Positions 7,747 through 14,102 of a DNA stretch of 14,102 nucleotides are shown piece by piece. The notes beneath the pieces were generated by a model, which was not told the DNA's origin, searched no databases, and saw nothing but the letters and a program-made list of their open reading frames with translations. Positions within the stretch are counted from its first letter, which is position 1; each line of letters begins with the position of its first letter. The stretch lies in assembly GCA_015487985.1 (NCBI GenBank), contig WFOP01000383.1, forward strand, positions 1-14,102, in the 5' to 3' direction. Position numbers and translations under genes: made by a program. Origin of the DNA: Hyphomicrobiales bacterium. GTDB taxonomy: Bacteria; Pseudomonadota; Alphaproteobacteria; Rhizobiales; Devosiaceae.

Positions 7747-9778
7747 AGGCACACAACGCACCAGATTTCCCTATGATGAAAATGCCGCTTTCAGCGGCGA
7801 ACAAATCCATCGCGGCCGCCCGGTTAAATTCCAGTTGGAGGGGTATACAATCGAGGGGTATGAGGGCGATACCGTTCTTTCGGCCCTGCTTGGTACGGGG
7901 TTTAACAGCGTGGGAGATATTCGAGAGGCGCCATTGGCCCTCACCCCGAGTTTTTGCCCCCATATTGTATCAAAGGACAAGAATAAGGCAGCGCTACTTT
8001 TGCCAATGGCGCGCACCCCTGCCCGAAATGGCATGAAGCTGTCGCTTTATCGTTCACCTGATTTTACGGAAAATGAAATCGGCAAACCAAAACTGAATTT
8101 CATCCATTCGTTTCTTGGCAAGGTAAAACGCAGCCTGGATTTCAGTTCTGAAAGAGAACTGACAATGCCCGGCCCCTGGCTTGGGCAAAAAGCGGCCAAA
8201 GAACTGCATTATGACCTGGTCATTATCGGGGGAGGTGTTGCGGGACTAGGCGCGGCACAGCAGGCAATTGAACATGGCTTACGTGTGGCATTGATTGAAA
8301 AAAGCTCTTTACTGGGCGGCAACGCACGGTTTTTTGGCGCATCAGAGGGCGAACAGCGCCCCGCTGACTTTATTCCCCAACTGGTTTTTGAAATATCCAA
8401 TTCTGAATTAGTTGAGGTATTTACAAATACCGAAGCAATTTCCATCGGTAATAAACATATCAAGGCCCATTCAATTTCAATCCAAAATGGTGCTATTTCA
8501 TCGGAAAATATTGAATTCACTGCCCCCCGATTTATTTTGGCAACCGGCACGCTTGAACGGCTTCCCATATTTTCTGGCAACCGGCTTCCCGGTGTCATTG
8601 GCGCCAGAGAAGCATTTCATCTGGCGGCAAGGTATGGCATCTGGCAAGGTGAAACTGCCATTATTTGCACCAGTTCAAGCCCGGCGACCCAGGTTGCACT
8701 TTTTTCCGCCGATATAGGAATTAAGGTCAAGAAGATTGTGGATTCCCGCAATGCGCCGAAGTCACGCTTTTTTGAGTTTGCAAAAGCCTATGGCATCTCT
8801 TTGGCAACGGGAACTCAGGTGCATTCCGCCTCCCTTGATAAAGATGGCCAGCTATCGGTGCAATTTTGTCTCACCAATACCCCGGAGCAGCTTTCCGGTG
8901 ACCCCATTCAGGTTGACCGCTTAATTGTATGCGGGGGCTGGCAACCGGACTTAAGGTTATGGCATGGCGCCGGCGGAAAAACACATTGGGATGCGGCAAG
9001 TGAAAACTTGCAGGCATCAGGAAATGTGGAAGGGGTGGCGCTGGCGGGGTCCTGTTTTGGTACACAAGGGATGAGCGACTGCTGGAACGGCGGGATAAAT
9101 GCTCTTAACAGTTTGTTAAACGCAGAAACAATGACGTTTAGTGTATCGGCGATCAGCTCAGAACACGAAAGCCGGGATGGAAAACTGCCCATTTCCAATT
9201 CGCAGGAAAACAACGCAAATTGTTATCTGGATTCAGGGCACTCCCTAACTCAGCCCGCTCCAAAACCGGCAAAAGGCTTTTGGAAAACCATATTTTCACG
9301 CCGTCGAAATACCCCGATAGACTATTCTCAAACCAAAGGTGAAACCACACTGATTGACGTCGTGGCCAAAGTATTACTGAACGAAATTCCTGCCCAATTT
9401 GCTGGAAAATTTGCTCAGGAACGATGCGGTATCGTCGCGGATTTACAGCATACCTCGCGCGTCAAGGATATTTATGGGCAATTTTCTTCTGGAGAGAAAG
9501 GTAAAGCGCCCCGCTATCTGAGGGGGCGTTTTGGAAACAGGGAGGCTGTTGTGAGGCTAAAACTGGCCGGGGACACAATGGTGGAAGTTGGAAACCTTAT
9601 TTTCCCGGATCACACCAATTCCACACCTTTAGCGGCGATTGGTTCAATAATTGAGGTTGATGGGGCTGACCCGAACTCTGCCTACGCAGTGGTTAATGCC
9701 TCGATCAGCAAAGCCCGCTCAGTTTTAATTGTTCGGCACGGTACAGGCTCAACAAACGCCACCATTCAACAGGAATAG
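7739..9778 (+). CDS. SoxA-like (sarcosine oxidase alpha-type) FAD oxidoreductase lacking a normal GCV_T half
   Basis: The 679-residue product resembles the alpha subunit of heterotetrameric sarcosine oxidase over about residues 20-455. It begins with the SoxA-type N-terminal domain (GRPVKFQLEGYTIEGYEGDT at 26-45), which has a single cysteine before residue 100 and so no iron-sulfur cluster. An intact dinucleotide fold (GGGVAG, 164-169) ends its second strand with a Glu. It is followed by an ATG element (268-270), a second SoxA block (GNRLPGVIGAREAFHLAARY, 280-299) and CGGWQPDLRLWHGAGGK (398-414). After about residue 460 the similarity stops. A low-complexity linker leads to a roughly 150-residue C-terminal domain that I do not recognise; normal SoxA is close to 1000 residues with a folate-binding GCV_T domain. 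The start ATG at 7739 (GTG at 7736 possible) sits inside the end of the upstream gene, with GGGG seven bases ahead. Confidence 0.75.
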   Translation: MNKGTQRTRFPYDENAAFSGEQIHRGRPVKFQLEGYTIEGYEGDTVLSALLGTGFNSVGDIREAPLALTPSFCPHIVSKDKNKAALLLPMARTPARNGMKLSLYRSPDFTENEIGKPKLNFIHSFLGKVKRSLDFSSERELTMPGPWLGQKAAKELHYDLVIIGGGVAGLGAAQQAIEHGLRVALIEKSSLLGGNARFFGASEGEQRPADFIPQLVFEISNSELVEVFTNTEAISIGNKHIKAHSISIQNGAISSENIEFTAPRFILATGTLERLPIFSGNRLPGVIGAREAFHLAARYGIWQGETAIICTSSSPATQVALFSADIGIKVKKIVDSRNAPKSRFFEFAKAYGISLATGTQVHSASLDKDGQLSVQFCLTNTPEQLSGDPIQVDRLIVCGGWQPDLRLWHGAGGKTHWDAASENLQASGNVEGVALAGSCFGTQGMSDCWNGGINALNSLLNAETMTFSVSAISSEHESRDGKLPISNSQENNANCYLDSGHSLTQPAPKPAKGFWKTIFSRRRNTPIDYSQTKGETTLIDVVAKVLLNEIPAQFAGKFAQERCGIVADLQHTSRVKDIYGQFSSGEKGKAPRYLRGRFGNREAVVRLKLAGDTMVEVGNLIFPDHTNSTPLAAIGSIIEVDGADPNSAYAVVNASISKARSVLIVRHGTGSTNATIQQE

Positions 9779-9805
9779 CTTTGCCTTCAGCCGGCAGCTC
9801 TTTTT
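9777..9805 (+). terminator. Candidate intrinsic terminator of the oxidoreductase pair
   Basis: AGCT (9777-9780) and GCC (9783-9785) pair with GGC (9793-9795) and AGCT (9796-9799), with a two-base bulge and a seven-base loop. The stem is followed by C and five T residues (9801-9805). It starts at the stop codon of the plus-strand gene and overlaps the last codons of the convergent minus-strand gene. The stem is short and bulged, so confidence is moderate. Confidence 0.45.
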
Positions 9806-11025
9806 GTGGCACCATCGCGCGCGCGCGCCATGATATCTGCATATTCCGGGTTAAAGCGAATTTCGGCCATTTTAATGCCCGTGTTCAGTCGCTCAGCCAA
9901 AATGTCGTTTTCCGGGTCCTGACGATAGGCATCAAGATTTCGACTGATCAAAACTTCCAATGCCTTGCCGATATCGCTCCAGAGGCCTTTTACCAGTGAA
10001 TTAAGCGCCAGTGAATCCAAAGCCTCGCGAACCGAAGCAAGCAGATACAGACCATTCAACGCATCAAACAACAGGTCAGAATCAAGGCGATCAGGACCGG
10101 AACGCGCCTTGCGCAAAGATTGGCGAATGTCTATTTCAACTTTCAGCAAACGCGGCTCTATCAGTTCTGACATATGGCGAATAAGGTTTGAAACCGCCTG
10201 CGCCCATGCAGAAGTCTTGTCATTTTCTGTAATGCTGGTCACAGCGCGGATAAGCCGATGGTATCGATCAAGGGACCGGCAGATCAGGTCCATATCAGCA
10301 AAACGCGTTTGCGTCATGGTGAAGTAAGTCAACTGACTTTGTGCATGGGCAATCAACCCTTCCACAATCGGCGCAAACCCCGAAGCGGTAATGGCCCGCT
10401 GTGTGTCTCCATCTGAAAGTTCAAGCACCACGGAAACCAGCCTGTTTGGTTTTTGCACCTGACCAACGGCTGCGTGCATCATCAATGCGGCAACGATTGG
10501 GTCTTCAACGGGAAAGGTCTGTAATGCCAGCTTCAGAGAACTGTCATCGCGCACGCCGTTGATTGCCTGCCCAAACGCCACAGATTTTGACAAAAGCTGC
10601 TGATGGCGAAAAGCGGTTTCAATATATTGCAGCCGATCAAATGTTTCCTGTCCGCCCAACTGGATTTGGATACGCCGCGCAATATCTGCATTTTGTTTTG
10701 CATCTGAGATACCGGTTGCAATTAAATTGGCCACCTTGAGGGAAAGCCGGCTTTTTTCCTGCGGGTTCGCCCCGGCATCAATCGCTGCCAGCGCTTCTTC
10801 ATTCAGGTCTTTATCCGCATCGCGCACAAGCCAGGTCCACACGGCAATTGCTGCTGAACGTTGGATTACACCCGCAGGCTGAAAATGCTCACAATTATCC
10901 GACAGGACCGGACCAAGCAAAGATTCCACAATTTTTTTGATGGCAACATGCTCATCCATCGCTGGTGCGGATGATTTTTTTAGCACAGGTTTTGCTTTAG
11001 CAACGTTGTTTTTCAGGAAAGACAT
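9787..11025 (-). CDS. Unrecognised 412-residue protein, predicted soluble and largely helical
   Basis: I do not recognise this protein. It has no signal peptide and no membrane segment, so it is probably cytoplasmic. Its composition is Leu/Ala/Arg-rich with long amphipathic stretches, suggesting an all-helical fold. The N-terminal 35 residues are Lys-rich and low in complexity (KAKPVLKKSSAP), and only two cysteines are seen. No nucleotide-binding or catalytic motif stands out. The ATG at 11025 is preferred over a TTG immediately before it; neither has a clear ribosome binding site. It lies 111 bases downstream of the lipoprotein gene on the same strand and ends eight bases from the convergent SoxA-like gene. 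The consistent codon pattern over more than 1.2 kb and the tight fit between neighbours support a real gene. Confidence 0.8.
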   Translation of the reverse strand: MSFLKNNVAKAKPVLKKSSAPAMDEHVAIKKIVESLLGPVLSDNCEHFQPAGVIQRSAAIAVWTWLVRDADKDLNEEALAAIDAGANPQEKSRLSLKVANLIATGISDAKQNADIARRIQIQLGGQETFDRLQYIETAFRHQQLLSKSVAFGQAINGVRDDSSLKLALQTFPVEDPIVAALMMHAAVGQVQKPNRLVSVVLELSDGDTQRAITASGFAPIVEGLIAHAQSQLTYFTMTQTRFADMDLICRSLDRYHRLIRAVTSITENDKTSAWAQAVSNLIRHMSELIEPRLLKVEIDIRQSLRKARSGPDRLDSDLLFDALNGLYLLASVREALDSLALNSLVKGLWSDIGKALEVLISRNLDAYRQDPENDILAERLNTGIKMAEIRFNPEYADIMARARDGATKRAAG

Positions 11026-11136
11026 CAATAGGGACCAGATACGCGGTATGAAAAAGAAATTGGTTTTCCACGCAATAATAGTCGCTTGAGGTAAATAAAG
11101 GCTTTTTATCTGTTAGACAAAACAAACAGTTTTGGA

Positions 11137-11610
11137 TCAGCCAACCAGACTGGAAACCGCCCACTTCAGGTCCGGGGTTCGACAGGCTGTTCCCGATTGA
11201 ATATGTGATACCTGATTTATAATGACAGTATGCTCGAAACTACGGCAGTCCTGATTGTTCTGCTTGATAAACGGGCCAACAAGAATTTTTCCTACAATGG
11301 AGTTTGAACCATTCCAGACACGGGGGGCACCGGGGCGCCCAAACTGCAACGCATTATATTGTGCGGTCGCCGCTTTGGCCTGATCCGCCTCACTCAAAAG
11401 AGGTATTGCACTGCTGTTCACAAAATCCAGAACAGCAATTTCTCTTGAATTTGATGCCGAAGGAAGGTCGGGTTGAGGGGCAATAATCTGCTGCTGGGGC
11501 TGCCCGCTAAACTGGCCTGTTGATGCTGTCCTTGAACAGGCGGACACCGCCATCAGTGCGACTGCGCAGACAATAATGCGAATCAAAACTTCTTTTTGCA
11601 CGTTCTTCAC
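11137..11610 (-). CDS. Outer-membrane-type lipoprotein with 17-kDa/RT0821-like surface-antigen domain
   Basis: The 157-residue product has a lipoprotein signal peptide ending in the lipobox VSAC, with Cys25 as the lipidation site. A Gln/Pro-rich spacer (about 30-50) follows. The C-terminal domain (about 75-157) has the pattern of the RT0821/Lpp0805 and 17-kDa surface-antigen family: ALQFGRPGAPRVW, then DCRSFEHTV and SGTACRTPDLKWAV near the end. In related proteins this domain sits at the cell surface or in the periplasm; no enzymatic role is established. The two domain cysteines (in DCRSF and TACR) could form a disulfide. Translation appears to begin at GTG 11610, with GGA a few bases upstream, inside an 11-base repeat. 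It lies 40 bases after the kinase gene on the same strand and could be co-transcribed with it. Confidence 0.75.
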   Translation of the reverse strand: MKNVQKEVLIRIIVCAVALMAVSACSRTASTGQFSGQPQQQIIAPQPDLPSASNSREIAVLDFVNSSAIPLLSEADQAKAATAQYNALQFGRPGAPRVWNGSNSIVGKILVGPFIKQNNQDCRSFEHTVIINQVSHIQSGTACRTPDLKWAVSSLVG

Positions 11611-11652
11611 CCAATTCCAGGATATTCACCCAATTTGCTCTTTGCCCAATTT
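11608..11652. repeat. Short AATTGGG direct repeats between the kinase and lipoprotein genes
   Basis: On the minus strand AATTGGG occurs three times between the kinase stop and the lipoprotein start: at 11651-11645, 11635-11629 and 11616-11610. The last two copies extend to an identical 11-base AATTGGGTGAA with a 19-base period. The final copy contains the GTG start codon of the lipoprotein gene, and the first overlaps the kinase stop codon. Confidence 0.5.
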
Positions 11653-12997
11653 AATGGGTCGTTGGAAGTAAAATTCTTGCCCTTAGTCCGCCAAGCGGCG
11701 AGCGATCCAATTTCAGGTTTCCCCCGTAAATGTCAACCAGTTCTTTGACGATATCCAGACCCAAACCGCTACCGGCTGTTTTTTCATCCAGCCTCACGCC
11801 GCGCTTGAGTACGGAGAGAGCTTCTTGTTCACTCAGGCCATTTCCATCATCTTCAATAGTTATCGTGGCAAATTTTTGTCCCTTGATTTGTTGGCCACTC
11901 ACATGGATTTTCACCGTGCTGGCGGACCACTTGCAAGCGTTATCCAACAGGTTTCCAACAATTTCTTCCAGATCGCTTTCTTCTCCACGAAACCAGATGA
12001 TGTCTTGTGCATCAATGTCAACACTCACCTTTCGTTCACAATGCAGCTTTTGCATTACCCTTACCAATCGGCTTACCACTTGTGCGGTGTCGGCCCGACT
12101 GCCAACAATTGCCGAACGGGCAGACATTTGCGCTCGATCCAGATAAATTTTCACCTGTGAGTTCATTTTATTAACTTCAGATATCACGATAGACGAAAGA
12201 TTTTTAGAGCTGCCTTCCGCTTCGTTTTGTAACACGGCCAAAGGTGTTTTAAGACCATGGGCCAAATTGCCCACCTGACTTTTGGCCCGTTGAACGATTT
12301 GCGTATTTGATCTGAGCAACTCGTTCAATTCATCAGCCAGGGGGGTAAGTTCTTGGGGGTAATTTCCTTCAACCTTTTGTGCCTCTCCCGAGCGCACCCG
12401 CTCAATTGCCTGCGCAAGCCTTCCCACCGGTCGCAATGCCACTCTGGCCACAATCCCGCTCATTATTGCCAACATGGCCCCCACTGCCCCCAGAACAATG
12501 AATGCCTGATTGCGGAATTGTTCGGTCAGTTGAGCTATATCATCCAGATTCCCGGTAACCGTAACAACCATTTTGCTATCTTCAAATTCAACTATTCTTT
12601 CAATTACCTTCAGGCGCCTTCCCGCCTCATCCCTTACAATGCCAGTACGCGAATTGTTTTCATCATAGGCCACATCAAGTGCTGAAAATTTTTCACCAAC
12701 AAGCGAATTGGAAAGATTCAACAGCTCACCTTCAGGATTGGTTATCTGCCAATACCAGCCTGAACCGGACCGGTTGAAACGTGGATTTGGTGCCTGCACT
12801 TCAACCGCGCCGGGCGTTCCCGCTTCAATTGATCGCTCGATAAGGGTTACCAGGTTAAAATTGATGGTTTCAGCCTGAGAACGCTCCAGCGCCCGGGAGT
12901 AAAGCTCAGAAAGCAACAAGCCGGTCGCGATCAAGGCAACAATCAGCCAGGCGGCGGACAACCAGAACAATCGTGCTGCAATTGATCCCTTTTGCAT
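11651..12997 (-). CDS. feuQ: Sensor histidine kinase, FeuQ/PhoQ-like
   Basis: This 448-residue protein is the membrane sensor kinase partner of the adjacent regulator. Visible parts in order are membrane helix 1 (about 11-30), a periplasmic sensor domain (about 31-163), membrane helix 2 (about 164-185), a HAMP-like linker (about 186-239), the phosphoacceptor H-box NLAHGLKTPLAVL with His247, the N-box GNLLDNACKW (348-357), the G1 box DDGNGL (383-388) and the G2 box GSGLGL (409-414). The NLAHGLKTPLAVL form of the H-box is typical of PhoQ-like kinases, including rhizobial FeuQ. The ATG at 12997 shares one base with the regulator stop (TGATG), which argues for this start and for translational coupling; a longer frame from 13045 would overlap feuP. 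FeuQ of Sinorhizobium responds to osmotic conditions and controls cyclic glucan export; whether this one does so is inference. Confidence 0.88.
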   Translation of the reverse strand: MQKGSIAARLFWLSAAWLIVALIATGLLLSELYSRALERSQAETINFNLVTLIERSIEAGTPGAVEVQAPNPRFNRSGSGWYWQITNPEGELLNLSNSLVGEKFSALDVAYDENNSRTGIVRDEAGRRLKVIERIVEFEDSKMVVTVTGNLDDIAQLTEQFRNQAFIVLGAVGAMLAIMSGIVARVALRPVGRLAQAIERVRSGEAQKVEGNYPQELTPLADELNELLRSNTQIVQRAKSQVGNLAHGLKTPLAVLQNEAEGSSKNLSSIVISEVNKMNSQVKIYLDRAQMSARSAIVGSRADTAQVVSRLVRVMQKLHCERKVSVDIDAQDIIWFRGEESDLEEIVGNLLDNACKWSASTVKIHVSGQQIKGQKFATITIEDDGNGLSEQEALSVLKRGVRLDEKTAGSGLGLDIVKELVDIYGGNLKLDRSPLGGLRARILLPTTH

Positions 12998-13656
12998 CAA
13001 ATGTCGTTGATCTGATAGCCAAGCCCGCGGACGGTCTCGATACAATTTTTGGGCAGTTTTTTACGCAAGCGCCCAACAAAAACTTCAATCGTATTTGAAT
13101 CGCGGTCAAAATCCTGATCGTAGAGATGTTCGGTCAGTTCCGTGCGAGATATGACCTTGCCTTTGTGGTGCATGAGATAGGCCAGAAGCCGAAATTCGTG
13201 GGAAGTCAGGCGCAGGGCCTGCCCCTCCACCGTCACCCGCCCGGCCGCCACGTCCATGCGCACCCCTTTGATTTCAATTTCGTTCGAAGCGTGCCCGGCG
13301 GCGCGGCGCACCAACGCACGCAAGCGTGCCAATATCTCCTCCATATGGAAAGGCTTGGCCACATAATCATCGGCCCCGGCATCAATGCCCTGCACCTTGT
13401 CGCTCCAGCGATCACGGGCCGTCAGGATCAAAACCGGCATATCCCGACCATCTCTGCGCCAGGCTTCCAGAACGCTCAACCCATCCATTTGCGGCAAACC
13501 AATATCAAGAACAACGGCATCATAAGGCTCGGTATCCCCCAGAAAATGCCCCTCTTCTCCGTCAAAAGCCACATCCACCACATAGTCAGCGTCGATCAAT
13601 GCGTCTTTAATCTGCCTGTTCAGATTGACATCGTCTTCAACAACAAGAATGCGCAT
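12997..13656 (-). CDS. feuP: OmpR-family response regulator, FeuP-like
   Basis: This 219-residue DNA-binding response regulator is of normal family length. The receiver domain (about 1-118) has the acidic pair Asp8/Asp9, the phosphoacceptor Asp51 (in VVLDIGLP), Thr79 (in ILTARD) and Lys101 (in VAKPF). The C-terminal winged-helix domain (about 125-219) shows the usual LTSHEFRLLAYL start, the recognition-helix region SNTIEVFVGRLRKK and the GLGYQI end. The TARDRWSDKVQGIDAGADDY stretch closely resembles rhizobial FeuP as I know it. A purine-rich AGGGAAAAGAG lies just upstream of the ATG at 13656. It precedes the kinase with overlapping stop and start codons and follows the PepSY-like gene by 33 bases. 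Phosphorylation by the adjacent kinase is the expected mechanism. Family certain; the FeuP orthology is likely but based on similarity and gene order. Confidence 0.93.
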   Translation of the reverse strand: MRILVVEDDVNLNRQIKDALIDADYVVDVAFDGEEGHFLGDTEPYDAVVLDIGLPQMDGLSVLEAWRRDGRDMPVLILTARDRWSDKVQGIDAGADDYVAKPFHMEEILARLRALVRRAAGHASNEIEIKGVRMDVAAGRVTVEGQALRLTSHEFRLLAYLMHHKGKVISRTELTEHLYDQDFDRDSNTIEVFVGRLRKKLPKNCIETVRGLGYQINDI

Positions 13657-13689
13657 GTTACTCTTTTCCCTTCACCAGAATCTGTGGTT

Positions 13690-14043
13690 CTAGCCGGCAA
13701 TGTAAGGGGTTCCGTCCGTCGCGCGCAACTCATAGTTTATTGTGGGACCCGATGGCGATAAAACAGTAAACCTGTAATAGGGCTGGCCATCAATCATACA
13801 AACCTGACGGTTTAACACGGTGGCATTGTCCCCAACACCATTCATCCGCTTGATCTGATTGAATGACAAAAACCGCCCTTCTCTGGTGGCGTTTTGTGCC
13901 TCAACCGGGCTTAGGCATGCTCCCAGAGTTTTTGACACGGAGAAAACTCCCCCGACACCGGGCAAAGCCAAAGACCCGCCCCCGCCAAAAGTCAGCATGC
14001 CCGCCAGAGCAACGTTTGCGATTTGATGTAATGCTTGTTTCAT
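13690..14043 (-). CDS. Small exported PepSY-like protein upstream of feuPQ
   Basis: The 117-residue product has a signal peptide (MKQALHQ followed by a hydrophobic, glycine-rich segment) with possible cleavage after Ala26 (SLA), then a small periplasmic domain. Its C-terminal half fits the PepSY pattern: a helix (LSFNQIKRM), a strand pair around DGQPYYRFTVLSPSG, and an ending ATDGTPYIAG like the usual D-x-x-TGEVL tail. Two cysteines, Cys43 and Cys82, would lie in the periplasm. Small periplasmic proteins encoded just before two-component genes often modulate the sensor; in Sinorhizobium the unrelated-length FeuN (about 83 residues) precedes feuPQ and restrains FeuQ. A similar role here is inference. 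An in-frame ATG at 14091 would add 16 residues; I prefer 14043 because it gives a standard signal-peptide n-region, but no good ribosome binding site decides it. Confidence 0.7.
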   Translation of the reverse strand: MKQALHQIANVALAGMLTFGGGGSLALPGVGGVFSVSKTLGACLSPVEAQNATREGRFLSFNQIKRMNGVGDNATVLNRQVCMIDGQPYYRFTVLSPSGPTINYELRATDGTPYIAG

Positions 14044-14102
14044 GGAGACAATGTATTTCTTAAAATATGAACCCAACCTGAACAAAACCATCCGTTTCTG
14101 TC

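Noticed and set aside
6640..9778. Hydrogen cyanide synthase (hcnBC) as the identity of the oxidoreductase pair
   Set aside because: There is no hcnA-like ferredoxin gene, the SoxB-like flavin motif is degenerate, and the larger protein matches SoxA-specific blocks more closely.
12998..13045. N-terminal extension of the sensor kinase to 13045
   Set aside because: It would overlap the regulator by almost 50 bases, whereas the ATG at 12997 gives the standard TGATG stop-start overlap and begins just before the first membrane helix.
13126..13761. Open frame of 211 codons on the plus strand opposite feuP
   Set aside because: It lies antisense to a clear response regulator, and its His- and Pro-rich composition is that of a reverse-frame artefact.
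1..14102. CRISPR arrays, tRNA or rRNA genes, transposases, phage genes
   Set aside because: I looked for regular spaced repeats, clover-leaf or rRNA-like sequence and mobile-element proteins and saw none.

Overview
The window looks like a chromosomal segment of an alphaproteobacterium, most likely of the order Hyphomicrobiales (Rhizobiales). The proteins and the gene order point there: a FeuP/FeuQ-type two-component system lies upstream of ccmI-ccmE-ccmF-ccmH (rhizobial names cycH-cycJ-cycK-cycL), followed by a DegP-type protease, all on the minus strand. In Rhizobium leguminosarum, cycHJKL and feuPQ are likewise linked and were reported together in work on iron acquisition. I cannot name the genus.

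Layout, right to left in the direction of the minus-strand genes. (1) 14043-11651: a small exported PepSY-like protein, then an OmpR-type regulator (feuP-like) and its sensor kinase (feuQ-like); the stop of the regulator overlaps the start of the kinase. (2) 11610-9787: a lipoprotein with a 17-kDa/RT0821-type surface-antigen domain, and an unrecognised 412-residue protein. (3) 6640-9778, plus strand: two overlapping genes resembling the beta and alpha subunits of heterotetrameric sarcosine oxidase, but both reduced. They have their own candidate promoter, diverge from ccmI, and converge on the unknown gene, with a candidate terminator between. (4) 6496-2206: ccmI, ccmE, ccmF and ccmH, the haem-delivery and haem-ligation half of System I cytochrome c maturation; ccmABCD and ccmG are not here. 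(5) 2150-1389: a TauE/SafE-family membrane permease. (6) 1261 to the left edge: a periplasmic DegP/HtrA serine protease whose C-terminus lies outside the window.

The well-understood genes share an envelope theme: sensing at the membrane (PepSY protein, kinase), periplasmic protein quality control (DegP) and periplasmic haem attachment (Ccm). The part that does not fit a textbook description is the block between feuPQ and the ccm genes. Its SoxB-like subunit has lost the dinucleotide-binding glycines. Its SoxA-like subunit has an intact FAD motif but lacks the normal C-terminal aminomethyltransferase half. No soxD or soxG is nearby. This pair is the best candidate for something undescribed. 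A promoter-overlapping repeat array upstream of degP and two hairpins around the ccmE-ccmF junction are the most notable non-coding signals. I see no tRNA, rRNA, CRISPR array, transposase or prophage gene.
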